DNA from: Leptobrachium leishanense
Lineage: Eukaryota > Chordata > Amphibia > Anura > Megophryidae
DNA length: 64,000 nucleotides
Assembly (NCBI GenBank): GCA_009667805.1
Contig: CM019067.1
Span: 71,957,441 to 72,021,440, forward strand
Direction of reading: 5' to 3'
A program made the position numbers and the translations under genes. Shown here in pieces: positions 12,043 through 24,115 of this stretch. Within the stretch, counting starts at the first letter, position 1; each line of letters starts with the position of its first letter. Under the pieces are notes generated by a model that saw only the letters and a list, made by a program, of their open reading frames with translations, ran no database searches and was not told the origin of the DNA.

Positions 12043-12721
12043 CAGGGTTATTCAAAGAGAATCGAAAAGTCATCGCACGTTCGGTGACTTTTCGTTCTCT
12101 TCAATTCGGTGCGATTTGGCGATCCCATTTCGGCGACCCTGCGGTGTATTCAGCAAGCACCACAGGGCCGCCGTAATGCAGGGAAAAGTCACCGCAAACC
12201 CGCTGAAAACTCACCGCAAAACAATGGCGAACGCACACCGAAACTCGCAAAAACATCTGGATTAACCTGCCGAAAACGCAGGAAAAACCTGAGCAGGAGC
12301 TGATCACAGCGCAGAGCAGCCGCCGGAAAAAGCCGACACCGCAGACGAATGGAGTGAAAAAAAAAACAGTACGCTTGAATGTTTGAAAAGTGAAACGCTG
12401 TTTGCAAAGAAACTACAGAACGAAAATGTCTGAAATTTACATATAAGGTCCAATGAATGATAATAAAAAGGTCTGTTACAGAAAAAACGATTAAAATTTT
12501 TTTTTAGGCATTTCGGCAACTTTTCACTGCTGGTTTTTGTTCTCTGAATAGCTGAAGCATTGCTTCGCTATGGGGATTTCACTGCCCTCGAACAGGCACC
12601 GTATGAGCAGGCGAATTGCCTGCTCTCTGAATAGCCGAATGGCCAGGAAAGGTAACCGTACTCTGAATTTCAGTTTTCGGTTACCTTTCTCCAGCAATTC
12701 GGATCGCTTTGAATAACCCTG
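12043..12721 (+). mobile_element. Family A transposon, copy 2 (internally deleted)
   Basis: Same CAGGGTTATTCAAAGAGA start and TTTGAATAACCCTG end as the copy at 9015-9916 but about 220 bp shorter; the deletion removes the A+T-rich block after GTCTGTTACAGAAAA. Flanks TTA/ATA. The overlapping frames here (12109-12303, 12189-12407) are in repeat sequence. Confidence 0.8.
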
Positions 12722-13370
12722 ATAGTCTTTATGCAGCGTAGATATAAATATATATCAGCAGGGGAGGTTATGTGTGTTATATATATATATATATATATAT
12801 ATATCTATGTGTGTGTATATATTTATAAATTCTTAATATATACTTTTTATAGAAATATATCCTGTGACAGTGAAATGTCGTCCTGCGATCTACTCAATAA
12901 AAGCTATTGAAAGTTTAACAAGGCCTGTGAAGGCATCCTGCCTGGAGGTGATGTGTGTAGAATTGTTCAGATTCTGAGGAAAAAAATGTGTCTGTTTATT
13001 AGGGCAGGGATCTCAAACTCCAGACCCTCAGATGCTCCAGATTGCCTGCAATTCCTGGAATTCTTTGAAAGCAATAGATAGAGATTCATGGGAGTTGTAG
13101 TTCAGATACATCTGAGAGGAGTCAGAGTATGAGACCTCTAGCTTAGGGCGAAGCCAAACACTGAATTGTTTATATATGTATGCATACATTCTACACTATA
13201 GTATAGCAAATGATCAAAATCTAAAAATCTGGGCCTTCCCCCAATTATTTTGCTAAGGAAATACTAACGCTGATCGTTTATCTCTCCCATTGGGAATGTA
13301 GGAGATCTAAGAAGAAATAGCTTACCCATGAGGATAGATGAGAATATATATATTATTATTTAAATAGACT
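12722..13370. other. (TA)n microsatellite and hAT-like MITE remnant
   Basis: (TA)n at about 12775-12805 followed by a TGTGTG tract. 13010-13135 is a MITE-like inverted repeat (GGGATCTCAAACTCCAGACC ... GGAGTCAGAGTATGAGACCT) containing GGGAGTTGTAGTTCAGA. The remainder is unique. Confidence 0.5.
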
Positions 13371-13372
13371 AA

Positions 13373-13800
13373 GGCTGGGGTCAGACTAACGTCTTTTTAA
13401 TGTGCGTTTAGGCGCACTTAATCATGGCCGCAGTAGCAGCAAATGACGCGCAATGACGTGCAATATACGAAGTACGGCCGCACGAAAGTCCGGCCGCACA
13501 ACGCAAGTGGAAAATGAACGCATTTTTTTCGAGAACGCAGAACAGCTAGTACTGACGTACAGAGTGCGCTGCGGCAGCATAGCGGCGTGTGTGCGTGATT
13601 AGGAGACGTCAGACGCTGCTAATGTCCAGCCTATATAACGTCCAGACGCAAAAAGTGTTTTATTGACGATCCGTAAAAAAATCACCCACGAAAATGCGCG
13701 TCGTCTGACCGTTTTCGCGCATTCCGTGAAAAAATACGTCAATGCGTTCGGACGCACTTTTTGACTGTCGCTGCGAATAATGTGTTCGTTGACCCTAGCC
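13373..13800. mobile_element. Harbinger-like MITE, family B, copy 3
   Basis: GGCTGGGGTCAGAC ... GACCCTAGCC ends, TAA duplication at 13370-13372 and 13801-13803. Same subfamily as 10572-10996 and 16357-16783. Confidence 0.85.
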
Positions 13801-13803
13801 TAA

Positions 13804-16353
13804 GTTGAGATAAATTTGCAATAATGTGAACAAATCCATATGGAAATACCACACGGACATTGGTTTCTAAAACAGGCCCATCCGCTCCCCCCCCCCTCTC
13901 AATACACCTCCGATGCTTGACATAATATGATTGAGGCCTTCGCATTCTTATGCTATATTTATTTTTTAACTTCCTTACCAATGTCGTAAAATGTGCGCTC
14001 TCACAGTCTGCGTCCTTGTGTTTAAGGGATATAAGTAGGTTGCAGTGGCTCAGACTTAAGGGATAAGGTACGCAGGGCTAAAATCTTTAATAGGTAAAGT
14101 ATTTTTTAAGCTAAGTTTTTGTCAGGGCGATCCCAAAGGGACTATCTCTGTCAAAGTGTTGTGCTTTCTTTATCCCTTTGTTACTAGGGGACTAGTTGCC
14201 ACACTATTTCACATCAAAGTGTGTATCCACAGGAAGGTTACACCTAAGGCAATGAATTGCATTGACTTTTTAGACACGTCCTATTAAAGGTAGTTTTAAG
14301 AGTCTGTAAAGGCAATGTTATTCTCGGAGAGTGTGTTAGCTCACACTTTGTAAAAACAAGGCTAACCCTGGATTGTTGTATAGATATAGTAGCAATTATT
14401 TAGGAACACTCAGAAAAAGCCACCACATTTTCAGGAAGCCTGTGAGGCCCAAGGTTATTGTTTTTTTTTTTTACATTTTGCGCAATCTGTTTGTCGCCAG
14501 ATTTATATATATATATATATATAATTCCTTACAGCGCTCGGTCTGTGTAACCGTTTGAAACACTGGCAGCTTCAAAGATCAGACGTTGGAGAGGTTTCCT
14601 TGAGTTTTTTTGTTTTTTTTAACTAAGAAACCCAAGCTTTCCTAAAGTTTTCAATTATTTTAACAACGTATTGGCCTCCTGACATTTCTCAGCCTTTACC
14701 TACATTATGAACGGGTTATTTTATTTAGCAGGGCATTAAGGGAAAGTGTTTCATTTCAATATTAGATTGTTCTTTCAATGTTTGCTTTCTTTCAACCTAA
14801 GTATTTATTGGCGATTAATATCTGCCGCTATAGCCAATCACAGCGCGGAACTCCCAGTGCAACCTCCTAAATCCTCCCCGAGTCTAAGGTTACTTTCCGA
14901 TGGACCTCCGCTGATATACCTGCTAACTAATTGGCAGGAACATGGCTCTGCTGTGTATCTTTAGGGAAACCTGCGTCGTGAAATACTTTATAACGCATGT
15001 TCTGCGGACTTTATAGCTATACTGAGGGTTTTCATCTCGGTTCTTGGATTACCAACTTTAGGAAAAAAAAAGGACTAATTTATTTTTTTAAGTATTTTAA
15101 AACACACACTAACATTATTTGGATTTAAGCCAGATTAGAAAGAAAAAAAAATTCCATTGAAACACATGTTACCAGTAACCACTATTGAGCCTACAGAAAG
15201 AAATGTAACACTAACCTTTTGGCAATGAAACACTTGGCATGTTGTCAGGGATTCATTGCAGAAAGGTATAACTTTCCTCAAATATACACGCAGTCCTATT
15301 CATTAATGATTTATTTTACAATTAATAAATAGCTTTCTTATGTCCAGAAATCTGCTGCCAAGCCATAGCAAAGTTGCAAGAGATATATATCAAACCTTAA
15401 AAAAAGAAAAAGAAAATATAGAGATAGATTCCTTGCAGGCTGTGATACTTTCTAGAAGACAGAAAAGTGTATTATTATTTTTTTTGCGTGCTTTTCTTTT
15501 CACTTTTTAAACTCTTCATAGCCCCATAGAAAACAGTTAATAGAGATTTATGATAAAAATGACTGGTTTTAAGAAAAAGCTGGTGAAATGAATGTACCAA
15601 AAGATGCCTTTTTCCTTATAATAAAAAAAAAATTTTTTTTTAGGTCCGTTGTGAACTCAGCTTCTACAATCTATTTAATGAACCCAGCAGGATACGCGCT
15701 GTCTCGCGTCCCTGCAGAGTTCAATGCCCAAACGTCTATAGAATTGCATTTAATGGATACCAAAAGTTAGTAATTATATTAAAAAAAACACTGCAGAAGT
15801 AACGGCTGAGCATATAGCGAGTAGACCTTTAGGGAGTCTGCCACTGATTTCATTGCTAATCGATACGTAACCATCTGAATTTCAATGTTATTCATAGCAC
15901 ATCAATATTTAACCAGAGGAATTCCAATACGATTCCCAAACCGTGTCAAATACAGCTATGCTTTATGATAGTTTTGTTGGTAATTGAAGAATCTGATGGT
16001 ATTTCTAAGAAGCAAATTGATATAACTACATGAAGTAAAAGAGAACCACCCGCATCCTCTTAAACACTTATCTCAGACGCGCAACAGTGAGAATCGAGAG
16101 GGGTTGTATAAGTTTTGTCAACGTTCATTGGCCCTAATCTAATTTTACAAAAGATTTTGTAGCACTTGCAACTAACATTGGGGGCCATGTTACATTCCTA
16201 GCGTTAAAACGCGGGCGCTAGGGAGGAAAAACTGCGCCCACTTTTAGCTTTGACTAACCAACTAGGCCCTCTCCCTTGTCATAGCGGTCACATAGCAGCA
16301 TGATAGTTTTTTATAGTTATGTGAGCAAGTTGCGAAATTTCAGCTTAAACAAC
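13804..16353. other. Unique A+T-rich sequence, possible regulatory content
   Basis: No transposon ends found over most of this 2.5 kb. 14506-14522 is a (TA)n tract. 14690-15050 contains ATAGCCAATCACAGCGCGGA (CCAAT box next to a GC-rich stretch) and CTAACTAATTGGCAGG. 16185-16255 (ATGTTACATTCCTAGCG) resembles an edge of the elements at 18568-19880. Frames at 14373-14558, 14746-14964 and 15588-15770 have no known domain. Confidence 0.4.
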
Positions 16354-16356
16354 TAA

Positions 16357-16783
16357 GGCTAAGGTCAGACGAAAGCAGTTTTAACGTGCGTTTAGCCGCA
16401 CGAAATCACGGCCGTGCTAGCAGCAAATGACGTCCAATGCCGGGGAACATACGACGAACGGCCGCACAAAAGTTCGTCCGTGCAACGCAAGTGGCAAACG
16501 AACGCATTTTTTTGAGAACGTCAAACCGCTACTACTGACGTACAGAGTGCGCTGCGGCCGCATAGCGGCGTGTTTGCGTGATTGGGAGACGTCAGACGCT
16601 GCACACGTCCGGCCAACATAACGTCCAGACGCAAAAAGGGTTTTATTGATGATCCGTACAAAATCACGGACGAAAATGCGCATCGTATGACCGCTATCGC
16701 GTATTCCGTGAAAAAATACGTCCATTCGTTCGAACGCACTTTTTCACGGACAACGCGAAAAATGCGTTCGTCTGACCCTAGCC
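16357..16783. mobile_element. Harbinger-like MITE, family B, copy 4
   Basis: GGCTAAGGTCAGAC and GTCTGACCCTAGCC ends; TAA duplication at 16354-16356 and 16784-16786. Reading frames over it (16417-16725 and 16521-16856 minus) exist because the element is CpG-rich and stop-poor, not because it is a gene. Confidence 0.85.
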
Positions 16784-16974
16784 TAAGATGAAAAAAAAAT
16801 ATTATGAACTCATCCAAGTCATGGATGTTGTCTAACTCATCTTCGATAGGCCACACAATCTCTTTAAGAACTGCATGTACTGCGGTGTAAAACAGTTCCT
16901 AGAGTTGTAGAGTTACCATGGGATATGTAATTCCAAGACAACTGGGATGCATGCTTATCTGGCATTGCTCTAGA

Positions 16975-17158
16975 GCAGTGGTTCAGAATGCTGGTCCTCA
17001 AGTATCCCTAACGGGCCAGGTTTTAAGGATTGCTTTGGGGGAAATGCAGACTGAATCCTGCAATCACCGAGCAGCAAATCATATCACCTGTGCTGTGCTT
17101 CAGATATCTGCAAACCTGGCCTGTTAGGGGTATTGGACGACCAAGGTTGGGAACCAGA
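16975..17158. mobile_element. hAT MITE with 8-bp target duplication
   Basis: Begins GCAGTGGTTC and ends GGTTGGGAACCAGA (imperfect inverted ends). Flanks at 16967-16974 and 17159-17166 are both GCTCTAGA, an exact 8-bp duplication. The interior has CGGGCCAGGTTTTAAGGAT and CAAACCTGGCCTGTTAGGGG as inner inverted arms. 184 bp, non-coding. Confidence 0.8.
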
Positions 17159-17329
17159 GCTCTAGAATCTTACACTTGATTTGTCAACTCATTGTAAGTC
17201 ATTGTCTCTTTGACAAAGCAGCAGTCTAGCTATTCTTCACAGGACGTTCTTTGTTTATCTGGTGTATTTTGTGGTTATAGAACTATTTTCTTTGTACTCA
17301 TCCCATAATGGCGAATAATTTGTCCCGTT

Positions 17330-18120
17330 TAACACCATTACCTATTTAGTAAATGTCTGTGAATTTAAGATTACGAAACACTGTTTCATCAAACATTACA
17401 ATTACTATTAAGAAGGCTTACTGCTGGCAACCCTAGAGCTAAAATATTATGAAGCCGAGTATATTAGACAGTAGACAATTCCCTTAGATTCCACGCATTA
17501 CAAAAGATTAATTATACATCATTATATATGTAGATATGCAGGGTGAATGAAATTTACAATCTAAACATTTTCTCCTGTCTAACTACATCATTTCTCATAG
17601 CATTTTTTTTGATTGAAAAAGCTGCAGGGAATTCTACATTCTCTACCTGCAAGACCAGTTAGATAAATGAGCTTAGACTGCAATTATTCAGTAAAACTTT
17701 TTTTTTTCTAAAAAAAAACCAATCTTTTTAATTAAGTCTAAAATGTTTCACGCAGATGTATGTTATATTCCTGTACTGTAGCAAGAAACCTAATGCATCT
17801 GGAAAAATTAATTATGGATTTATTTGGTAACATGAGAAAATGCAGCTTCAAGCAAAAGAAGCACAAAAAAAAAAAGAAATTAGAAGTAAAACTCGTGTTT
17901 AAGTTATTTTGTCTCTGAAAACGTATAATTAAGCATTCTTCTATTACTATAGTGCAGTAACACAGTAGCAGCTAGCATTAAAATAATCTGTGTTCTACTG
18001 TTCCACTGAATCAGCTCGAGTCTCCTTCATTCCTTGAGATAATCAGTGAGTTCCTGGTGTTAATGGTTTACACTGATAAATGGATTAACAGGCCAGATAT
18101 TGTATTGTTAACACTATTGA
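17330..18120. promoter_or_regulatory. Candidate conserved enhancer block
   Basis: Non-repetitive A+T-rich sequence with several homeodomain-type cores (AAAGATTAATTATACATC near 17503, CTTTTTAATTAAGTC near 17725, AAAAATTAATTATGGATT near 17803) and no copy elsewhere in the window. The density of TAATTA cores is higher than in neighbouring unique DNA. Inference only. Confidence 0.3.
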
Positions 18121-18567
18121 TAAAGTCCTTGCTTGTGTTTCCGTGTTTGTTAAACGTTTAGGTACCCATACAAGTAACATAATGCATATCTCTACTCTTT
18201 CTGTTCAGGATTCCCTATCAGTTTTAACATAAGTGGATACCTTTGCTACAGTTCTTACAAGTGTTAACACCACTGGGGAGTTGGGTGTGATGTCTTAGGG
18301 TAGTCCTTGTTGGAGGTTTATTTTTTTAACTGCAGTTCCATATATGACCACCGGGGGTTAAGACTCTTGTCAATCATTTTAATGATTGGTTTGTGAGGCT
18401 TCCATTCATCCTCATCCAAATCTATTAAACATTTTTTCATTTAGCGTGTAAATTTTATAATACATACATACACAGGCTGAAAAAAGAAATGCGTCCTCTC
18501 ACATATCACCTACTGCTGTTGATCCAAAAGAAGGCAAAAGACCCAGTCTGAAGCGCTAATAAATGTA
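18121..18567. other. Unique sequence
   Basis: No repeat ends, arrays or coding signals recognised in this stretch. Confidence 0.4.
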
Positions 18568-19126
18568 GGGCTAGATTATAATCTTCAAGCTAAAACGGGG
18601 ACACTAAGGAAGAACATCTGCGCCTGCAGGTTTCTCCTTGGCGTCCCCGTTTTAGCGTGATATTACGGTGCAGGCGCTAATCCAGCAGCCTGCACCATAA
18701 CACGGCGCTAAGCCACGGAAAGCCTCGCGCATCCCCTTCCCTAGAGTCCATAGCACTCCAGTGAGGCTTCCGCTGCCGGTCACATAACCGGCAGGTCGGC
18801 GTAGTTATTCACAGAGGGAGACTTTTTCCCCCATGTCTCTCACTGCTCTCGGTGGCAAGAAGAAGCTGATGGAGACACCATTCTCGTCGCGGGATGGGAG
18901 GGGAGTATGTGATTTTTTTTGGGGGGGTTCAGTTGGTGTTGACTGATTCCTGCAGAAGCAGAATCGGTTAGCACCAGTTCCTAGCTGTGGGTAATTTTCG
19001 AGTTAACCGCAACGGGACAGTAATTAGCATTAGGACTTTGTAATCTTAACGCTAATTAACACTTTGCGCCACGCATGTTAAGCATAGGGAGAGCAAAGTA
19101 CAGTAAGCTCGCGATGAAAAGCTTTA
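18568..19126 (+). mobile_element. Family D element, right end cut by the family C insertion
   Basis: Starts GGGCTAGATTATAATCTTCA with an internal hairpin (GCTAAAACGGGGACACTAAG / CGTCCCCGTTTTAGCGTGAT). The segment CACTGCTCTCGGTGGCAAGA ... GATGGGAGGGGAGTATG matches, in reverse complement, 21187-21300. It stops where the family C element begins at 19127, lacking roughly 115 bp present in the other copy. Non-coding. Confidence 0.65.
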
Positions 19127-19880
19127 GGCCCTATTACATTCCTCGCGCATTTGTTTTTGCGCGCGCAGATGCGCATTTGCGCGAGGGGCAAAACCCTTTG
19201 CGCTGAACGTCGTATTACAACGTTCGCGCAAACTATGCGCGTTATCGTTTAACGCGGATGGACCTGTGCGAGCGTGATGAACTGTGCGCGTCCTATACTT
19301 AACATTGTGAGAGCAGATTCGTTCATGCGCTGGTACGCGGATGGTATTCCAATCGATGCGCATCTTTTTTACGAACGACGTTTGCGCGCATAATTTTAAC
19401 GTCTTTGAAAAGCTGGTGGTAACTGCAAATCTGAACGTTCTGGCCGAAACGAAAACACCAGCACGAAAAAAAAATACAGCACAGTATAGTTACACATTCT
19501 ACACATACCCAAACAATAAAATTGTGAATTCGTGCATATTTTTTTTATTGCTGCAGCATATATACTCAGATTTACTTTGACAGGCGTAAAAACTTAAGTG
19601 AGTCAATTAAGGTAAATTGATGTCAATTAAGGTTCTTAATTCTGATTGGCTGAATCCTGCGAAAAAAACAGTCCGCACACTGATTTACGTGCGCTACGCT
19701 ACTGCGCGCGTATTATTCTTCATTTTGCGCATCGTTTTTACGAACGTTATTTTCGGACGGATGAGAAAATTCGTTCGGATCGTAATACCACCATTAATTT
19801 TCGCGCGATAACGCTTAACACTGCACGCAAAAAAAATTGCGCTGCGCGAACGAATTTACGCAAAGAATGTAATAGGGGCC
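19127..19880 (+). mobile_element. Family C long inverted-repeat element, copy 1
   Basis: Ends GGCCCTATTACATTCCTCGC and CAAAGAATGTAATAGGGGCC are inverted repeats over at least 16 bp, flanked by TTA and TCA. The arms are saturated with CG (TTGCGCGCGCAGATGCGCAT). The core (TTTGAAAAGCTGGTGGTAAC, TGCAAATCTGAACGTTCTGG) matches the copy at 60129-60852 on the opposite strand. About 754 bp. The 124-codon frame at 19646-20020 runs out of the element and is not a gene. Confidence 0.8.
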
Positions 19881-20854
19881 TCAGTGTTTTGAATGCAATA
19901 TTGCCCGTAGTGTTTGTGTGTGACCAACACCTAACAATATGCTGCCGACCTGTACAACAGTACTCTTTATCTACTATCAGAAGGAGGGGGGGGGTCGCTC
20001 GTTTTCAAACTCAAGTTTGACTATGCTCGTCTTCTCTTAACAAGGAGAATACAATCTGGTTTGTTCAAAAACAAGTAGTACAAAATTATCATTAACGAGT
20101 CTTCTTTTCCAGACTTTAGATTCTTTTCCCCTATGATCCAGTCATAAGGATCAAAATAGGTTTTTACACAATTAAGCATTGTTGTCCACCCTGTCACGAC
20201 GCGTCTCCTCATTCCAAATCGGCCCATGTTATATGAAGATTTGCTTTCCCATATTCATGTGTGATTCGGAGATATATATAATATTGGTATCAAATCACGT
20301 ACATTGCTTGATGTAGTCTAAACCGAATGTGTGGTCAAGGCACAAGTACATACAAGTAGCCTATTACCCTATGTTTTTATTGAAAGGAATCCTAATCAAG
20401 CACATGTAGAAAATCTAAAATAAAATTAAAAAGATCTTACAGAGGAAATCCATTGGCAGCAAAATGAAGGCTAATCAGCCTGGGGGCTTCAAGGATACAT
20501 TACATTAAGTAGAGTTGGGAATGATGTTTTAACTTTTAGATGCATAACCATATACTGATAGATTGTTTAAAACAAGGCCTCAACCAGCCCTGACTGAAAG
20601 TAACAAAGTAGTGATTAGATTCTAACATGCAATTATTATTATTATTTTTTAATATAAAGATAGTGGAAGATTGGCTATCATTTTTATTAAAAGACCTTCC
20701 AATTTAGTCCACATTTTTCATGCAAGTTGTCATTTCTAAATGAAATAAGCCATATTAGTAGCTAAACGCCTTATCTCAAATTTTATTTTTAGAATAGTGG
20801 AGCATGATACCCGTTTTAGTTCTTTACCCTTACATGTGTATATAAACAGACATT
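19881..20854. other. Unique sequence
   Basis: Largely featureless; a G-run (GGAGGGGGGGGGTC) near 19982 and A+T-rich stretches. No exon or repeat ends recognised. Confidence 0.4.
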
Positions 20855-21851
20855 GGGCCTTATTCCCTAGTGAACGTTAACTGTACCGTTCGTGTGAGCA
20901 AGCGTTAAAGTCAGGATAAGTGACTTTAACGCAGCCAACCCAGATTACACCCCTAACGCTAAACCTCACAAAAATCAGTTAGCACATCAGTGATTGCGCT
21001 AGCTTGCTCAAGCTTACTGTACTTTGCGCATCCCATACTTAACATGAGGAGCACATTCAATAAATAGCGTTAGGATAAGCAAGGTATTATAAATTCCTAG
21101 CGCTATTTACCACACTGATGAGTTAACGAAAAAGTTAGTGACATCTAGAAGCTGGTGCTAACTGTTTCCGCTTTTGCAGAATCATTTAGCATCACCTGAA
21201 ACCCCCCCCCCATTAAATTCGATACTCCTCCTCTCATCCCGCAGCAAGAACGGTGGCTCGATCCACCGCTTATTGCCACCGGGAGCAGTGAGACTGGGGA
21301 CAAATACATGTACAAATACAAGTACCGGCTGGGTGGAGTAGAGGAAACATCACTGCTCTGCGTGGAGACAGCCTGTGGAGACATGGGTTCGATCCCGGCA
21401 AGAGCACCTCTCCAGTAAGTGTTCTTGGGCAAGACACCTAAAGGTACATACTCGCCACCCAGGACATAATTGAAAATGAGAGAAATCTCAATGTATCCTT
21501 CCTGGTAAATACTTTCTCAAAAAAAAATTGTCCCCATTCTCCCTCTGTGATCACTCCGCGTCGCTGTGTGATCTCACAAGAGTGAGATTGCGCAGGGCTC
21601 GCGGCCCGGCATCGCCACCCTTCATGGAGTTCTATGGACTCCAGGAGGTGATACTCACAGTGTCTACCAGACTCCAGGAGGTGATACTCACAGCGCTACC
21701 GCTAGTATCACAGAGGGTAGTGTATCGTTCCAGGGCAAGTAATGCCTGCAACAGACTATCACGCTAAAATGGGGACGCTACGGGGAAGCCCGCAGGCACA
21801 AGGTTTTCCCCATTAGCATCCCCATTTCATCAGGAGGAAGGGAATAGGGCC
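20855..21851 (-). mobile_element. Family D element, copy 2, inverted, hosting a SINE
   Basis: Ends GGGCCTTATTCCCTAG and GGGAATAGGGCC are inverted repeats with CATT on both sides. It is the reverse complement of the element at 18568-19126. A complete SINE (21325-21528) sits inside, so the element is older than that SINE insertion. 21640-21700 contains a 31-bp direct duplication around CTCCAGGAGGTGATACTCAC. Length without the SINE is about 790 bp. Confidence 0.7.
21325..21528 (+). mobile_element. tRNA-headed SINE nested in family D
   Basis: Head CTGGGTGGAGTAGAGGAAAC, B box GGTTCGATCCC at 21386-21396 (matching the RNA polymerase III consensus), body TCCAGTAAGTGTTCTTGGGC, AGACACCTAAAGGTACATAC, then the shared tail and CTCAAAAAAAAA. 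About 204 bp. The best preserved B box in the window. Confidence 0.88.
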
Positions 21852-23479
21852 CATTATGTATTAGATTCACATGGTATTTAGTCAGAACCAGATTAACATA
21901 GGGGTTACTGGAGCTGCAGCTCCTGGCCCATACTAAAAAAGAGGCCCAGGTAAAATTAACTATGCGCAATATAGTTGAGGGGAACATAGCAGAAGCCCAC
22001 TAAAATCTGCAGCTCCAAGCCCATGAAGCCCTTCATTCAGCACTGTATTTTGGAACTCAAATGACATATTCAGGGACATTAAAAGTCTAAATTTAACAAA
22101 CAATTTAGTCCCAGTCTCTCCAAAATCCCCAAAACTTTATTTGCTAAAAATCATACATTCATTCGCAGTAGTATGAAAGGAAATATATGTATAAAATATA
22201 TATCACATGAAACACATATTTACATGTACAATAATTATATTTGTCTAAAAGTGTTATAGGTTTAAAAAAAAAAAGTCCTATCTAAAAAATTATATTTTAA
22301 TCCCCATTGGATAAACATTTATCCTCTAAGACGCGAGGATAAAGATTTTAATGGTATCTTGCTGTGGGATTCAAAATAAATAAGGCAAAGATGAGTTCTC
22401 AGCATCTTAAAACTAAATTACTGAGATTAAAATATGTAAACACAAAATGGATGTATTCCATTTGCATATTAGATTTCGCTCTTAAAAGTTGATATTGAAG
22501 ATTAAGGGTCAGCGTTTAATCCTCACTACCCTAATCCCTAACATTACAAAGACGGCCATGAGTGCATGTCTGTTGTACTAAATTACCTAGAAAGAAAGCA
22601 AATTCCGGATGAAAAAGAGGAGCATATTTATATTATAGTGATTTAAAATCTGTCGCCTAAACACGTCTTTTCCCCCCACTACGCATTGACCTAAATTGCT
22701 CACTAAAAGCTCCCATGTCTGCAAATGAGTGACTAACACTTTGAGACAGTCCAGAGATTCTTCACTTATGCAGAAACAACGCCAGAAAATTTTCTGGCTA
22801 CAGTAAACACTGTCTTGTTCATATTTTGCAGAGCCATACTGAGGCCCATAAAATAGGACGTCTCTTTCATGAAAATAGCTAATTGTTCGGTGACTAATCT
22901 CTCAGGATCATGTGGAAAAGGAAGCATGGAAAAGGTCTTCGTAAATACGAAGTCAAATGTACGTCCTAACAGATCCATCAAGGAAGGTCCCATTTTATCA
23001 TTTTTTTTTTTGTAAACACAGCTAGGTATACCAGTTGAAATCAATGGCAATTGTGGGTAATGTATTTAATTATGGAATCAACTAGGTCAAGTCTCACCTG
23101 GACCAGGTCTGCTTGTTATTGTGAAAAAAAGATAAAAAGTTTATGGAGTTAACAATTAGCTGTAAACATATATAAAAATCACCACGTGAGTTTTTTTCAG
23201 GGTAGAAACTTGATTATTGTTTCTCAATCTCACTGCGTAGGAGGAGAAAATGTTGATAATGGAAGGATAGTAAACTAGGCCTCAAATTGAGCCTGGCTGG
23301 TAGTTAAGATGGGAAAATCAGGATGGATACTATTGATTACTCTTATATGAACTGTTGTATGGTAAAAATCACCTCACAAACGCCCACAGAATATAATTTA
23401 TGAGTTCTGCACGTCTTATATATCAGACCAAGGTCACAATGACTCTCATGGAGGGGCTGTAGAGCGCTTATATCAATGC
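21852..23479. other. Repeat scrap at 21890-22050, then unique sequence
   Basis: 21905-22050 (CTGGAGCTGCAGCTCCTGGC, AAGAGGCCCAGG, AGCCCATGAAGCCCTTCATT) is similar to 53430-53720, so it is a dispersed element of unknown class. From 22050 on nothing is recognised. The 94-codon minus frame at 22766-23050 starts in a lysine run and has no domain I know. Confidence 0.45.
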
Positions 23480-23483
23480 TTAA

Positions 23484-23799
23484 CCCCTTACCGCCCCAGG
23501 ACGTGCTATGTCATCCTGGCAGCTGGAGGGCTCTGAAGAAACAGGGCGTACAGGTACGTCCCACTATCTTCAGTGGGGCTGCCTCAGCCCCTCCCCACAG
23601 CCTGCGCACGCCAACGTGTGGCGTGCGTCATTGGCTGCACGGGAACGGCCTGGAATCAGGCCGTCCCCCTGCAGCCAATGATGTGCGGCGCACGTCAGCT
23701 GAGGGGCAGGGCACAATCTGCACCTCTCAACAGCACCTGTCAGCACCTCACCGGCATTTAGCCACCCCTGACGGGCGACACCTGCCTGTCGTTAAGGGG
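23484..23799. mobile_element. TTAA-target MITE (piggyBac-like)
   Basis: Inverted ends CCCCTTACCGCC / GTTAAGGGG, exactly bounded by TTAA at 23480-23483 and 23800-23803. The interior is G+C-rich (GCGCACGCCAACGTGTGGCG) and contains paired arms AGGCCGTCCCCCTGCAGCCA / TTGGCTGCACGGGAACGGCC. Its openness explains the 142-codon frame at 23476-23904. Confidence 0.75.
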
Positions 23800-24115
23800 T
23801 TAATTTGTGGGGAATCCAAAGAAACAAGATCTGGGACCTCTCAGTTTTTGACTTTATGTTTTCTGGGGCCTTTTGGGGCGGATCCTGTACCGCACATGGT
23901 ATAAATGCAAAAATATTATTTTTACATTATTGCCATGACATTTACATCATGCAGATCATTAGTAAGTGGTCAGTTGAGTACATAGTGTTTTGTTTTGCAA
24001 TCGTTCCCCTCCGTTGTCAAGTACACTTTGCTTTCTGGCACCTTCTGATTTACAAATAAAGCACTACTCTAAACCTACACTAAGAAGTGGAGGAGCTGTA
24101 AAACTAATGGAAAAT

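Noticed and set aside
16417..16856. Overlapping minus frames of 102 and 111 codons
   Set aside because: They lie on a CpG-rich Harbinger-like MITE that has few stops.
21325..21528. Functional tRNA gene
   Set aside because: The B box is good but the head does not fold as a cloverleaf by eye and is fused to a LINE-like tail; it is a SINE.
22766..23050. 94-codon minus frame of mixed composition
   Set aside because: It starts within a poly-lysine run, has no recognisable domain and no splice or homology support. Considered chance; a protein search could overturn this.
23476..23904. 142-codon frame rich in proline and arginine
   Set aside because: It coincides with a G+C-rich TTAA-target MITE and runs past its end.
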